From the NCBI RefSeq assembly GCF_900185725.1, contig NZ_FYAU01000035.1:62001-126000 (forward strand): a stretch of 64,000 nt of DNA, in the 5' to 3' direction. Below are positions 1 to 8,175 of this stretch, piece after piece. This DNA comes from Stappia sp. TSB10P1A. Lineage in GTDB: Bacteria > Pseudomonadota > Alphaproteobacteria > Rhizobiales > Stappiaceae. The notes beneath the pieces are model-generated. The model was not told where the DNA came from. It saw only the letters and a program-made list of their open reading frames with translations, and did no database searches. Position 1 is the stretch's first letter, and each line of letters opens with the position of its first letter. The position numbers and the translations under genes were made by a program.

Positions 1-1095
1 GCGTACGCCGAGACCCCCGGGCGGGTGGTAATAGGTGATCTTGCCCGGCGAAGGCGCGAAGCTGCGCGGGTTCTCCGCATTGATCCGGCATTCGATGGCA
101 TGGCCCTCGAACACCACATCCTCCTGGCGCAGCGTCAGTTCGGCACCGGAGGCGATGCGGATCTGCTCGTTGACCAGGTCGATACCGGTAATCATTTCAG
201 TCACCGGATGTTCCACCTGCAGGCGGGTGTTCATCTCGATGAAGTAGAACTGGCCGTCCTCGTAGAGGAACTCGATCGTGCCGACGCCGCGGTATTTCAG
301 CTTGCGCATGGCGGCGGCGACGATCTCGCCGATCTCCTTGCGCTGCGCCGCGTTCAGCGCCGGGGAGGGGGCTTCCTCCCAGACCTTCTGGTGGCGGCGC
401 TGCAGCGAGCAGTCGCGCTCGCCGAGGTGGATGGCGTTGCCCCGGCCGTCGCCCAGCACCTGGATCTCGATGTGGCGCGGCTTGCCGAGATACTTCTCCA
501 TGTAGAGCGCATCGTCGCCGAAGGCGGCCTTGGCTTCCGAGCGGGCCGTCGACAGCGCGGTGTCGAGATCCTTTTCGCTGAGCGCCACCTTCATGCCGCG
601 TCCGCCGCCGCCGGCCGCCGCCTTGACCAGCACCGGATAGCCGATCTCGCGGGCGATGGCATGGGCGTCGTCCGCCGGCGTCACCGCGCCGTCGGAGCCG
701 GGCACCACCGGGATGCCCAGGTCGCGCGCCGTCTGCTTGGCGGCGATCTTGTCGCCCATGATGCGGATGTGCTCGGCGGTCGGGCCGATGAAGCCGATGT
801 CATGGGCTTCGAGGATCTCGGCGAAGCGGGCGTTTTCCGACAGGAAGCCGTAGCCGGGATGCACCGCGTCGGCGCCGGTGATCTCGCAGGCGGCGAGCAG
901 TTGCGGGATGTTGAGATAGCTGTCGCGCGCCGGCGGCGGGCCGATGCAGACGCTTTCGTCGGCAAGGCGCACATGCATGGCATCGGCATCGGCGGTCGAG
1001 TGCACGGCCACCGTCTGGATGCCAAGCTCCTTGCACGCGCGCAGCACCCGCAGCGCGATCTCGCCGCGATTGGCGATCAGGATCTTGGTGAACAT
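1..1095 (-). CDS. accC: Acetyl-CoA carboxylase, biotin carboxylase subunit (partial)
   Basis: ATP-dependent carboxylation of the biotin on AccB, the first half-reaction of malonyl-CoA synthesis in the cytoplasm. The reading frame is open from an ATG at 1095 to the left edge, giving 365 residues; the family is about 447 residues, so roughly the last 80 lie outside the window. Visible marks are the N-terminal [14 protein letters not shown] Rossmann start, the ATP-grasp glycine loop [11 protein letters not shown] and the [10 protein letters not shown] segment that carries catalytic and metal-binding residues. It starts 14 bp after accB and forms the usual aroQ-accB-accC order. Identity is secure; only the C-terminus is unseen. 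Confidence 0.97.
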   Translation of the reverse strand, partial: MFTKILIANRGEIALRVLRACKELGIQTVAVHSTADADAMHVRLADESVCIGPPPARDSYLNIPQLLAACEITGADAVHPGYGFLSENARFAEILEAHDIGFIGPTAEHIRIMGDKIAAKQTARDLGIPVVPGSDGAVTPADDAHAIAREIGYPVLVKAAAGGGGRGMKVALSEKDLDTALSTARSEAKAAFGDDALYMEKYLGKPRHIEIQVLGDGRGNAIHLGERDCSLQRRHQKVWEEAPSPALNAAQRKEIGEIVAAAMRKLKYRGVGTIEFLYEDGQFYFIEMNTRLQVEHPVTEMITGIDLVNEQIRIASGAELTLRQEDVVFEGHAIECRINAENPRSFAPSPGKITYYHPPGGLGVR

Positions 1096-1109
1096 GGGCT
1101 CGGTCCCCG

Positions 1110-1568
1110 TCACTCGATGACGACGAGGGGCTCGCCGTACTCCACCGGCTGGCCGTCGTCGACAAAGATCGCGGTCACCCGTCCGGCGCGCGGCGCCGGG
1201 ATCTGGTTCATGGTCTTCATGGCTTCGACGATCAGCAGCGTGTCGCCGGCGGCGACCGTGTCGCCGATCTCGACGAAGGTGCGCGCACCCGGCTCCGGCG
1301 AGCGGTAGGCGGTGCCGACCATCGGCGAGAGCACCGCGCCCGGATGGCTTGCCGCCTCGGCGGCGGCAACCGGGGTGGCGACGACCGGCGCCGGCGCGGC
1401 GGCGGCGGCGCGGGCGAAGGAGACCGGAGCCTCGACCGTCACCTGACGGGCGACGCGGACGCGGAAGTCGTCCCGCTCCAGCTCGATCTCGGTCAGATTG
1501 GTCTCGTCGAGCAGCATCGCGAGCTGGCGAATCAGGTCCTGGTCGATCTGGTCTTTCTTTTCCGACAT
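1110..1568 (-). CDS. accB: Acetyl-CoA carboxylase biotin carboxyl carrier protein
   Basis: Carries biotin between the biotin carboxylase and carboxyltransferase parts of acetyl-CoA carboxylase. The protein is 152 residues. The N-terminal part (1-45) matches the AccB helical region, an Ala/Pro/Val-rich linker spans about 46-78, and the biotinyl domain follows, with the acceptor lysine K118 in EAMKTMN (the common form is EAMKMMN). The start at [10 protein letters not shown] was chosen because the upstream extension of the frame overlaps aroQ and has no AccB character. It sits between aroQ and accC on the same strand and is probably cotranscribed with both. Confidence 0.97.
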   Translation of the reverse strand: MSEKKDQIDQDLIRQLAMLLDETNLTEIELERDDFRVRVARQVTVEAPVSFARAAAAAPAPVVATPVAAAEAASHPGAVLSPMVGTAYRSPEPGARTFVEIGDTVAAGDTLLIVEAMKTMNQIPAPRAGRVTAIFVDDGQPVEYGEPLVVIE

Positions 1569-1618
1569 GGGCTTGTCTTGGTCTTTTCGTGGTTGGTCGG
1601 GCGCCGCGCGCCCGAAGG

Positions 1619-2059
1619 TCATGGCCGGATGACGGTCGACAGCGCTTCCAGCGCCAGCCGGTAGCCCGTCGGGCCGAAGCCGCAGATCACGCCGAGCGCG
1701 ACCGGCGACACGTAGGAGCGGTGGCGGAACGCCTCGCGGGCATGGACGTTGGACAGATGGACCTCGACGGTCGGGATCTGCACCGCCCGGATCGCGTCGT
1801 GAAGCGCCACCGAGGTGTGGGTATAGGCCGCCGGGTTGATCACCAGGCCCTGGGCGACGTCGCCCGCCTCCTGGATCCAGTCGACCAGCACGCCCTCGTG
1901 GTTGGTCTGGCGGAACTCGATGTCCAGGTCCAGATCCTCGCCGACATCGCGGCACAGCCGCTCGATATCGGCCAACGTCGCCGTTCCGTAGGTGGAAGGC
2001 TCCCGTGTTCCGAGCCGGTTGAGGTTCGGCCCGTTGAGGACATAGATGGCGGCGGACAT
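1619..2059 (-). CDS. aroQ: Type II 3-dehydroquinate dehydratase
   Basis: Dehydrates 3-dehydroquinate to 3-dehydroshikimate in the shikimate pathway. The protein is 146 residues, normal for the small dodecameric type II family. The N-terminal [17 protein letters not shown] motif with the active-site tyrosine (Y24) is intact, and the C-terminal half has the expected [15 protein letters not shown] segment. The start at [10 protein letters not shown] gives the usual length; a longer in-frame ATG at 2107 would add 16 residues unlike the family. First gene of the aroQ-accB-accC group. Confidence 0.96.
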   Translation of the reverse strand: MSAAIYVLNGPNLNRLGTREPSTYGTATLADIERLCRDVGEDLDLDIEFRQTNHEGVLVDWIQEAGDVAQGLVINPAAYTHTSVALHDAIRAVQIPTVEVHLSNVHAREAFRHRSYVSPVALGVICGFGPTGYRLALEALSTVIRP

Positions 2060-2219
2060 GGATTCCCCGTTGAGGGTCCCTTGAAGGCTCCGCAACGGGG
2101 CCCGCAAGGGACGACGCGCCGCACAAGGCGCCGCGTCACGATACCTGCCTCTTATAGGGACAAGCGGGGATGAGGAAAAGACCTCATCTTGCCGCTGCCC
2201 GCGCCCCTGGCTTCGGCGC

Positions 2220-2972
2220 TCAGCAGGTCGCCTGGCCGCAATTGCGCATGGCCGCGACCTTGCCCTTGAGCTGGTCGTAGCCGACCGCGCCCATCACCAC
2301 CTCGTCGCCGATCACATAGGACGGGGTGCCGGTCAGGCCGAGCCGGTTGGCGAGCATGTAGACCTCCTCGAGGGTGGTGTTGACCTCGCTCTTGCCCAGC
2401 GTCTCCTCGACCTTGGCAGCGTCGATGCCGGCGGCCGTCGCGGCGGCCAGCGCCGAGGCCTTGTTGGCCTGGCCGCGCACGCCCATCAGCTCGCGGTGGA
2501 AGTCGTGATACTTCTCCGGCGCCACCAGGTTGACGGCGACCGCCACCTGCGCCGCCTCGACCGAGCCCTGGCCCAGCACCGGGAATTCCTTGAGGACGAT
2601 CCGCAGCTTGCCGTCCTCCTTCAGCAGCCGTTCCATGTCGACCATGGCGCGCTTGCAGTAGCCGCAATTGTAATCGAAGAACTCGACCAGCGTGACGTCG
2701 CCCTCGCGGTTGCCGAGCTCCACCTGGCGGGTGGAATCGAACAGGATGTCGGCCACCGTCGACAGCGCGTCGGAGCGGGCCTTGTTGGCGGCGGCGATCT
2801 CGCGGCGCTCCAGCTCCTCCAGCGCCTCGCGGATCACCTCCGGGTTCTGGACGAGGTAGTCGCGCACGATGGTCTCGACATCGCCGCGCGACAGCGGCGT
2901 GTCCTGGGCGAGCGCCAGCGGCGACAGGAGGAGGGCCAGCGTCGCGGCGGCGGCCAGTACGAGTTTCTTCAT
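2220..2972 (-). CDS. DsbA-family thiol-disulfide oxidoreductase, exported
   Basis: A periplasmic thioredoxin-fold protein that probably oxidises or isomerises disulfides in exported proteins. The 250-residue product starts with a signal peptide ([22 protein letters not shown], cleavage near residue 22), then a helical N-terminal region of about 70 residues typical of the Com1/ScsC-like subgroup. The redox motif CGYC is at residues 103-106 and the cis-proline motif TGTPSYVIG near the C-terminus. The start was set at the signal peptide; the open frame extends 37 codons further but codes nothing recognisable. It lies downstream of the M48 protease gene on the same strand, 64 bp apart. Substrates cannot be told from sequence. 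Confidence 0.9.
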   Translation of the reverse strand: MKKLVLAAAATLALLLSPLALAQDTPLSRGDVETIVRDYLVQNPEVIREALEELERREIAAANKARSDALSTVADILFDSTRQVELGNREGDVTLVEFFDYNCGYCKRAMVDMERLLKEDGKLRIVLKEFPVLGQGSVEAAQVAVAVNLVAPEKYHDFHRELMGVRGQANKASALAAATAAGIDAAKVEETLGKSEVNTTLEEVYMLANRLGLTGTPSYVIGDEVVMGAVGYDQLKGKVAAMRNCGQATC

Positions 2973-3036
2973 TCGGGTCTCCAGCGGCCGGGTGGTCCGG
3001 CCTCGTTGGCGGGTGCCGTCGCAGTGTCGCTTGCGC

Positions 3037-4521
3037 TCACGAGCGGCCGGGAAGCTGCGGCGGTTTATAGGACACGATATCATCGGCCTGCAGCCATGCG
3101 GGCGTGCCGGGCTTCAAATTTTTTTGTGCGCGGGCGGCGTAGCGCTTGGCCGCCTGGAAGTCGCCGCGCGCCATCAGCCCGCGCGCGGTCGCCACATCCG
3201 CCTCCGCCGTCTTGCCCTGGCGGCCGAGCGCGATGGCGAGCTGCGAATGGCCGATCGGCGAGTTCTCGTCCACCTGCAGCCCGGCCTTGAGGATCTTCTC
3301 GGCCTCCGGCAGCAGCGCGTTGTCGTTGGCCGCGACCAGCGCGAAGCCGAGCCAGATCTGGAACTGCGCCTCGCGCGGGCGCAGGCTCAAGGCCTGGCGG
3401 AACGGCGCGATCGCCGCCTTGGGGTTGCCGGATTCCAGCAGCGCCTGGCCCTTCAGCTCGTGGAAATAGGGGTTGTCCGGCTGCCGGCGGATCAGCTTGT
3501 CGATCGCCTCGACCGCTTCGCTGCGGCTGCGCGTGCGCATGGTGACGACGGCCCGCGCATATTCGGCCGGCAGCGAGCTGTCGGAGCGCGGGTAGTCGCG
3601 CGCCACCGTGCTCGGATGGGCGGTGAAGGCGATCAGCTTGGCCCGCACCATGTCGTGGCGGGCCTGCAGTCGCGGATCTTCCGGCGTGTCCCAGTAGGGG
3701 CTCTGGCGCGCCACCGTCTCGAGCTGGGTCAGCCGTTCGCGCGGCATCGGGTGGCTCTGCGCGTAAGGGTCGGTGTACTGGGCCGAGAACAGCGTCTGGT
3801 CGGCGAAGCGCGAGAAGGTCTTCAGCATGCCGCGCGCCGACTGGCGGGGCTTCTGCAGATAGGTGAGGGCGGCGCGGTCGGCGACCGATTCCTCGCCGCG
3901 CCGATAGGCGAGCAGCGAGCGGTGGGCCAGCCCCGCGCCGGCGGTCAGCGCGCCGGCGCCGCCCTGGGCAATGTCGCTGGAGCCGGAGCTGGAGCCGGCG
4001 GCGATGGCGCCGGCGCCCAGCACCGCGCCGATCACCGCGATCACCTGGGCATTGGCCAGCGCCTGGCGCAGCCGCACCAGATGGTTGCCGGAGATGTGGC
4101 CGATCTCATGCGCCAGCACGCCGATCACCTCGCCCGGCGTCTCGGCGTCGATGATCACCCCGACATTGATGAAGATGCGGCGGGCATCGGCGACGAAGGC
4201 GTTGAAATCGTTGCGGTTGACCAGGATGATGTCGACCTGCTGGCGGGCGATGCCGGCGGCGTCGAAGATCGGCCCGGCATAGTCGCGCATCAAGGCTTCG
4301 GTCTCCGCGTCGCGCACCAGGGGCAGGCTGCCCTGCGCCCGCGCGGCCGTGCCCATGGGGCTGAGCGCCAGCACGCCGGCCATTGCCAGCGCGGCGCCCC
4401 GGCGCAGCAGTCCGTGCAGAAGTCCGCGCAGCAGCCCGCGCGCCGGGCTGCGGCTTGCATCCGTGCGGCGCACCGCGGGCGATGCCGTGCCGGTTCGGTC
4501 GAGCGAGCGGAAGGACCCCAT
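3037..4521 (-). CDS. M48-family zinc metalloprotease with TPR repeats (BepA/YfgC-like), exported
   Basis: Probable periplasmic protease and chaperone for outer-membrane protein quality control, by analogy with BepA. With a start at MGSFRSLDRT the product is 494 residues: a basic N-terminal stretch with a repeated RGLL pattern, a hydrophobic signal segment near residues 42-60, the M48 peptidase domain with zinc-binding HEIGH at 138-142, a Gly/Ser/Ala-rich hydrophobic stretch just after it, and a C-terminal half with tetratricopeptide-like helices. The open frame continues 52 codons upstream without support. A DsbA-family gene follows, which fits an envelope role. Confidence 0.88.
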   Translation of the reverse strand: MGSFRSLDRTGTASPAVRRTDASRSPARGLLRGLLHGLLRRGAALAMAGVLALSPMGTAARAQGSLPLVRDAETEALMRDYAGPIFDAAGIARQQVDIILVNRNDFNAFVADARRIFINVGVIIDAETPGEVIGVLAHEIGHISGNHLVRLRQALANAQVIAVIGAVLGAGAIAAGSSSGSSDIAQGGAGALTAGAGLAHRSLLAYRRGEESVADRAALTYLQKPRQSARGMLKTFSRFADQTLFSAQYTDPYAQSHPMPRERLTQLETVARQSPYWDTPEDPRLQARHDMVRAKLIAFTAHPSTVARDYPRSDSSLPAEYARAVVTMRTRSRSEAVEAIDKLIRRQPDNPYFHELKGQALLESGNPKAAIAPFRQALSLRPREAQFQIWLGFALVAANDNALLPEAEKILKAGLQVDENSPIGHSQLAIALGRQGKTAEADVATARGLMARGDFQAAKRYAARAQKNLKPGTPAWLQADDIVSYKPPQLPGRS

Positions 4522-4690
4522 CTTCTGCCTCTTGCCTGTTGTGCCTCTTGCCGGATCAGCCTGTTGCCGGATCTGTCTGCTGTCAGCCGGGCCGGCGGGC
4601 AAAATCCCGCTCCTCCCGCGCCGCGAGCCTCGACAGCGGCCCGCGCGAAGGGTAGGGAGCCCGTGACGGGCGGTCAACTGCTCCGGCGCC

Positions 4691-4745
4691 CCTGCCTGCC
4701 CGCCCGTCTGTCTGCCCGTCTGTCTGCCTCTCTGCCTCCCTGTCT
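4691..4745. repeat. Low-complexity CTGCC/GTCTG tandem tract
   Basis: A C/T-rich tract made of short words such as CCTGCC and GTCTGTCTG. A 12-bp unit (CCCGTCTGTCTG) occurs twice in a row, followed by degenerate copies. It lies in the intergenic space between the divergent M48 protease and aminotransferase genes, just upstream of a candidate promoter (TTGACG at 4745-4750, 17-bp spacer, GATAGG at 4768-4773). Confidence 0.6.
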
Positions 4746-4828
4746 TGACGCGGCAAATGCGGCGCGAGATAGGCAGACCGGGGCGTTTTCCGTCACTTTG
4801 CCGTCATGAGCGTACACAGGACCTTTCC

Positions 4829-5989
4829 ATGCCGCATCCCTCCCGCCGCTCCGACGTCGAGCCGTTCCTCGCCATGGACGTTTTGTCGCGCGCCAATGCC
4901 CTGGAGGCGGAGGGCGCCCGCATCCTGCATATGGAGGTCGGCCAGCCCGGCGCGCCGGCACCGACGCCGGTGCTCGCGGCGGCCCGCGCGGCGCTGGAGG
5001 GCGGGCGCATCGGCTATACCGAGGCGCGCGGGCTCGCCGGCCTGCGCCAGGCGATTGCCGGCTACTACCGCGACACCCACGGCCTCGACGTGCCGCTGTC
5101 GCGGATCGTCGCCACCACCGGCTCGTCGGCCGGCTTCAACCTCGCCTTCCTCGCCGCCTTCGATGTCGGCGACAGGGTGGCGATCACCGCGCCCGGCTAT
5201 CCGGCCTATCGCAACATTCTCAAGGCGCTGGGTCTCGTCCCGGCCGAGATCGAGGTCGGCGCCGACACCCGCTGGGCCCTGACGCCGGCACTGCTCGAAG
5301 CTGCCCATCGCGAGGGCCCGCTCAAGGGCGTTCTGGTTGCCTCGCCGGCCAATCCCACCGGCACGATGATGACGCCGCAGGCGCTCAAGGACCTGAGCGA
5401 TGCCTGCGAGGCGCTCGATATCCGCTTCATCTCCGACGAGATCTATCACGGCCTCGTCTTCGACGGCGAGCAGGAGACGGCGCTCTCCTTCACGAACAAG
5501 GCCATCGTCATCAACAGTTTCTCGAAATACTACTGCATGACCGGCTGGCGCATCGGCTGGATGGTGCTGCCGGAGGATCTGGTCCGCCCGGTCGAGCGCA
5601 TCGCTCAGAGCCTCTACATCTCGCCGCCGGAACTGTCGCAGCGGGCGGCGGCCGCCGCCTTCGGCGCGCGCGACGAGCTGGAGGCGGTGAAGGCCGGCTA
5701 TGCCCGCAACCGCGCGCTCTTGCTGGAGCGCATGCCGGCGCTCGGCTTCACCGAACTGCTCCCCGTCGACGGTGCCTTCTACCTCTATGCCGGCATCCGT
5801 CCCTTCGCCAATGACAGCCTCGCCTTCGCCTCGCGGATGCTGGAGGAGGCCGGCATCGCCGCAACGCCGGGCCCGGATTTCGACCCGGTCAACGGCCGCT
5901 CCTACATGCGCTTTTCCTTCGCCGGCGACCATGCGGTCATCGCCGAGGCCGTCGACCGCCTCGCCGACTGGCTGCCCCGGGCCGGGTGA
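4829..5989 (+). CDS. Pyridoxal-phosphate aminotransferase, class I/II (fold type I)
   Basis: Transfers an amino group between an amino acid and a 2-oxo acid using PLP; the substrate cannot be assigned from sequence. The product is 386 residues. Marks of the family are VGQP near residue 37, the ASPANPTGT motif at 171-179, SDEIYHGL (Asp and Tyr contacting PLP) at 202-209, and the Schiff-base lysine K233 in NSFSKYY, followed by GWRIGW. The start at MPHPSRR was chosen because the 28 codons upstream look non-coding. It stands alone between the M48 gene and the repeat block. Confidence 0.9.
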   Translation: MPHPSRRSDVEPFLAMDVLSRANALEAEGARILHMEVGQPGAPAPTPVLAAARAALEGGRIGYTEARGLAGLRQAIAGYYRDTHGLDVPLSRIVATTGSSAGFNLAFLAAFDVGDRVAITAPGYPAYRNILKALGLVPAEIEVGADTRWALTPALLEAAHREGPLKGVLVASPANPTGTMMTPQALKDLSDACEALDIRFISDEIYHGLVFDGEQETALSFTNKAIVINSFSKYYCMTGWRIGWMVLPEDLVRPVERIAQSLYISPPELSQRAAAAAFGARDELEAVKAGYARNRALLLERMPALGFTELLPVDGAFYLYAGIRPFANDSLAFASRMLEEAGIAATPGPDFDPVNGRSYMRFSFAGDHAVIAEAVDRLADWLPRAG

Positions 5990-6010
5990 TGGGCGCGCAG
6001 TTCACTCCGC

Positions 6011-7109
6011 CCTCGCGTTTCGTCCTTCCGGACGGCGCGCCCTTCCGCGCTCGTCCGTTTCCGTGCGTCCTCCCGGACGCAATCCTCTCCTTTCGTCATC
6101 CCGGGCGCGCGCTAGCGCGACCCGGGACCGGCGAGCCGGGGGCCTGCCCGAAACGCTCCCGGCCGTCCCCACGAACGTTCGTGGCTCCCCGGTCCCGGAT
6201 CTTCGGCCTTCGGCCTCGTCCGGGAGGACGCTGGGAGAGGCATGTGCGACAAATATCCGCTGAGGGCGCCATTGGTTCCCGGCTCTCCGGCTTCGCCTGC
6301 GGCCGGGATGACCTCCGTGGGGGGGCACGGCCTCACCCCATCTCGGAGGTCACCCCCGGTCGCGCGCAAGCACGCGCCGGTCAACCTACCCTCGGGGGCG
6401 TCCCTTCGGTGCCCCTGCCGTCACCCCACCCTCCGAGGTCACCCCGGCCGCGCGCAAGCGCAGAGCCGGGGTCCATTGGCTGCCAGAGCAGCCGAGACGG
6501 CACACCGCGCTCGCGTTTCGCCCTCCCGCGCTCGTCCGTTTCCGTGCGTCCTCCTGGACGCAATCCTCTCCTTTCGTCATCCCGGGCAAGGCGTAGCCGC
6601 GACCCGGGACCGGCGAGCCGGGGGCCTGCCCGAAACGCTCCCGGCCGTCCCCACGAACGTTCGTGGCTCCCCGGTCCCGGATCGTCGGCCTTCGGCCTCG
6701 TCCGGGAGGACGCGGGGAGAGGCATGTGCGACAAATATCCGCTGAGGGCACCTCTGGTTCCCGGCTCTCCGGCTGCGCCTGCGGCCGGGATGACCTCCGT
6801 GGGGGGGCACGGCCTCACCCCATCTCGGAGGTCACCCCCGGTCGCGCGCAAGCACGCGCCGGTCAACCTACCCTCGGGGGCGTCCCTTCGGTGCCCCTGC
6901 CGTCACCCCACCCTCCGAGGTCACCCCGGCCGCGCGCAAGCGCAGAGCCGGGGTCCATTGGCTGCCAGAGCAGCCGAGACGGCACACCGCGCTCGCGTTT
7001 CGCCCTCCCGCGCTCGTCCGTTTCCGTGCGTCCTCCTGGACGCAATCCTCTCCTTTCGTCATCCCTGGCAAGGCGTAGCCGCGACCCGGGACCGGCGAGC
7101 CGGGGGCCT
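6011..7109. repeat. Tandem array (about 2.2 copies) of a 482-bp unit built from REP-like hairpins
   Basis: The same sequence recurs with a period of 481-482 bp: AATCCTCTCC occurs at 6081, 6562 and 7044, and CATGTGCGACAAATATCC at 6241 and 6723. The copies differ at only a few positions (for example GCGCGCGCTAGCGCG in the first against GCAAGGCGTAGCCGCG in the later ones). The third copy breaks off at about 7109. Inside each unit are several imperfect hairpins of the REP type (TCATCCCGGG...CCCGGGACC, GTTCCCGGCTCTCC...GGCCGGGATGAC, GTCACCCCGGCC...GCCGGGGTCC) and a perfect 16-bp palindrome, CCACGAACGTTCGTGG, at 6169-6184 and 6651-6666. The whole stretch 5990-7378 holds no credible gene. A stray copy of CCATTGGCTGCCAGAGC lies further on at about 7153. 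Confidence 0.92.
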
Positions 7110-7378
7110 CGCGAAGGCACTTGCGACCGAACCCGCCAGCGCGACCCGGTGCCCATTGGCTGCCAGAGCGTTCGTGAGAACAAGCCGCCCTGCACGGCAA
7201 TGCCTCACCTCCAGGGCATCGCTTCGCCCACGCGGTCCTCTCGCCCGCCCATCAAAACTGTCCGGATCTGTCGCGGCGCCACGCCTTGCGACACTCCGTT
7301 ACAGTCTGGCCATTGCCGGGCGCGCGCCGGTCTGCCACGCCTTGCCGCAGAGGAGGCAGATCAGTTTCGGAGAGCCCC

Positions 7379-7900
7379 ATGCTGCGCGTCCTGAAAACCC
7401 ATGGAACCACGTTCACCATCATCCTTTTCGCCGTCTCCGCCGTGTCCGGCGTCGCCCTGTTCTTCCATTGGAGCAGCGCCGTGTTTCACGGCATGCACGA
7501 ATGGCTGTCGATGCTGCTGCTCGCGCCCGTCGCCCTGCACCTGTGGCGCAACTGGAACGGCTTCACCGTCTATCTGAAGCGCCGCCAGCTTCTCGTCCCG
7601 GCCGCCCTCGGCCTTGCCGCCTCCCTGGCCTTTGCCGTGCCGGTCCTGACCGCCGGGACCAGCGGCGGCAATCCGATGCGCGCCGCCCTCGGCGCCCTGG
7701 AGAAGGGGAGCATCGCCGAGGTCGCGCCGCTGTTCGACCTGACGCCGCGGGCGCTGGCTGAGCGTCTTGCCGCCAAGGGCTACCGGGTGGCGCCGGACGG
7801 CGACCTCGCCGCCGCCTCGCTGGCCGAGATCGCCAGCGCCTCGGGCAAGCCCGCCGGCCCGGCGCTGATCGCCGACGTCGCCTTCGCTCAAGGACTATAG
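7379..7900 (+). CDS. DUF4405 domain membrane protein
   Basis: A 173-residue protein of unknown function. Three hydrophobic segments are visible (about 12-30, 46-60 and 68-90). The first two carry histidines (HW, HGMHEW, ALHLWRNW) in the arrangement typical of DUF4405, which resembles small b-type cytochrome domains, so heme binding is possible but unproven. The C-terminal 80 residues look soluble and helix-rich, with no motif I recognise. The start at MLRVLKTHG follows an AG-rich GGAGAG and places the first membrane segment close to the N-terminus. It is converge-transcribed with rne and preceded by the repeat block. Confidence 0.75.
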   Translation: MLRVLKTHGTTFTIILFAVSAVSGVALFFHWSSAVFHGMHEWLSMLLLAPVALHLWRNWNGFTVYLKRRQLLVPAALGLAASLAFAVPVLTAGTSGGNPMRAALGALEKGSIAEVAPLFDLTPRALAERLAAKGYRVAPDGDLAAASLAEIASASGKPAGPALIADVAFAQGL

Positions 7901-8048
7901 CCGCAGGTCCGCGGGCGGGGACAAGTTTCGCGTGGCCCGGGGATAGCGCGGGGACACAGTAATCACGCGAGGGGGCAGGCGAGGTGCGCCGGTCCCGGCT
8001 TATCCCCGCCGCCGGCCGATCCGGATCGCCGGCCGAATTTGCGCGCGT

Positions 8049-8101
8049 GTCTCGAATTTTCGCGATTTCGAGACGGAATTTTGCAAAATTCGTCTCGAAA
8101 T
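8049..8101. repeat. AT-rich cluster of alternating inverted repeats
   Basis: Three copies of the word GTCTCGAA(A)TTT alternate in orientation. Copies 1 and 2 form an 8-bp inverted repeat (8049-8056 with 8067-8074). Copies 2 and 3 form a near-perfect hairpin of about 17 bp (8065-8082 with 8085-8101, one bulged G) whose centre GAATTTTGCAAAATTC (8076-8091) is a perfect 16-bp palindrome. It lies between the convergent DUF4405 and rne genes and stands out as an AT-rich patch in GC-rich DNA. Its function is unknown. Confidence 0.7.
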
Positions 8102-8120
8102 TTCTCAAAATTCCGCAAAA

Positions 8121-8154
8121 CCGAAAACGGCGCCCGGATGTCCCCGGGCGCCGT
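8121..8154 (-). terminator. Rho-independent terminator of rne
   Basis: Perfect 11-bp stem (ACGGCGCCCGG at 8127-8137 with its complement at 8144-8154) followed on the minus strand by TTTTCGGTTTT, 22 bp beyond the rne stop codon. Confidence 0.85.
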
Positions 8155-8175
8155 CGTCATGTCATTGATGAAAGA

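Noticed and set aside
6011-7109. CRISPR array
   Set aside because: The repeated unit is 482 bp and contiguous; there are no short direct repeats with unique spacers and no cas genes.
5986-7761. Long open frame through the repeat block (591 codons)
   Set aside because: It is a GC-driven read-through of tandem REP-like DNA and the DUF4405 gene in a wrong frame, repeats the same peptide twice and has no domain.
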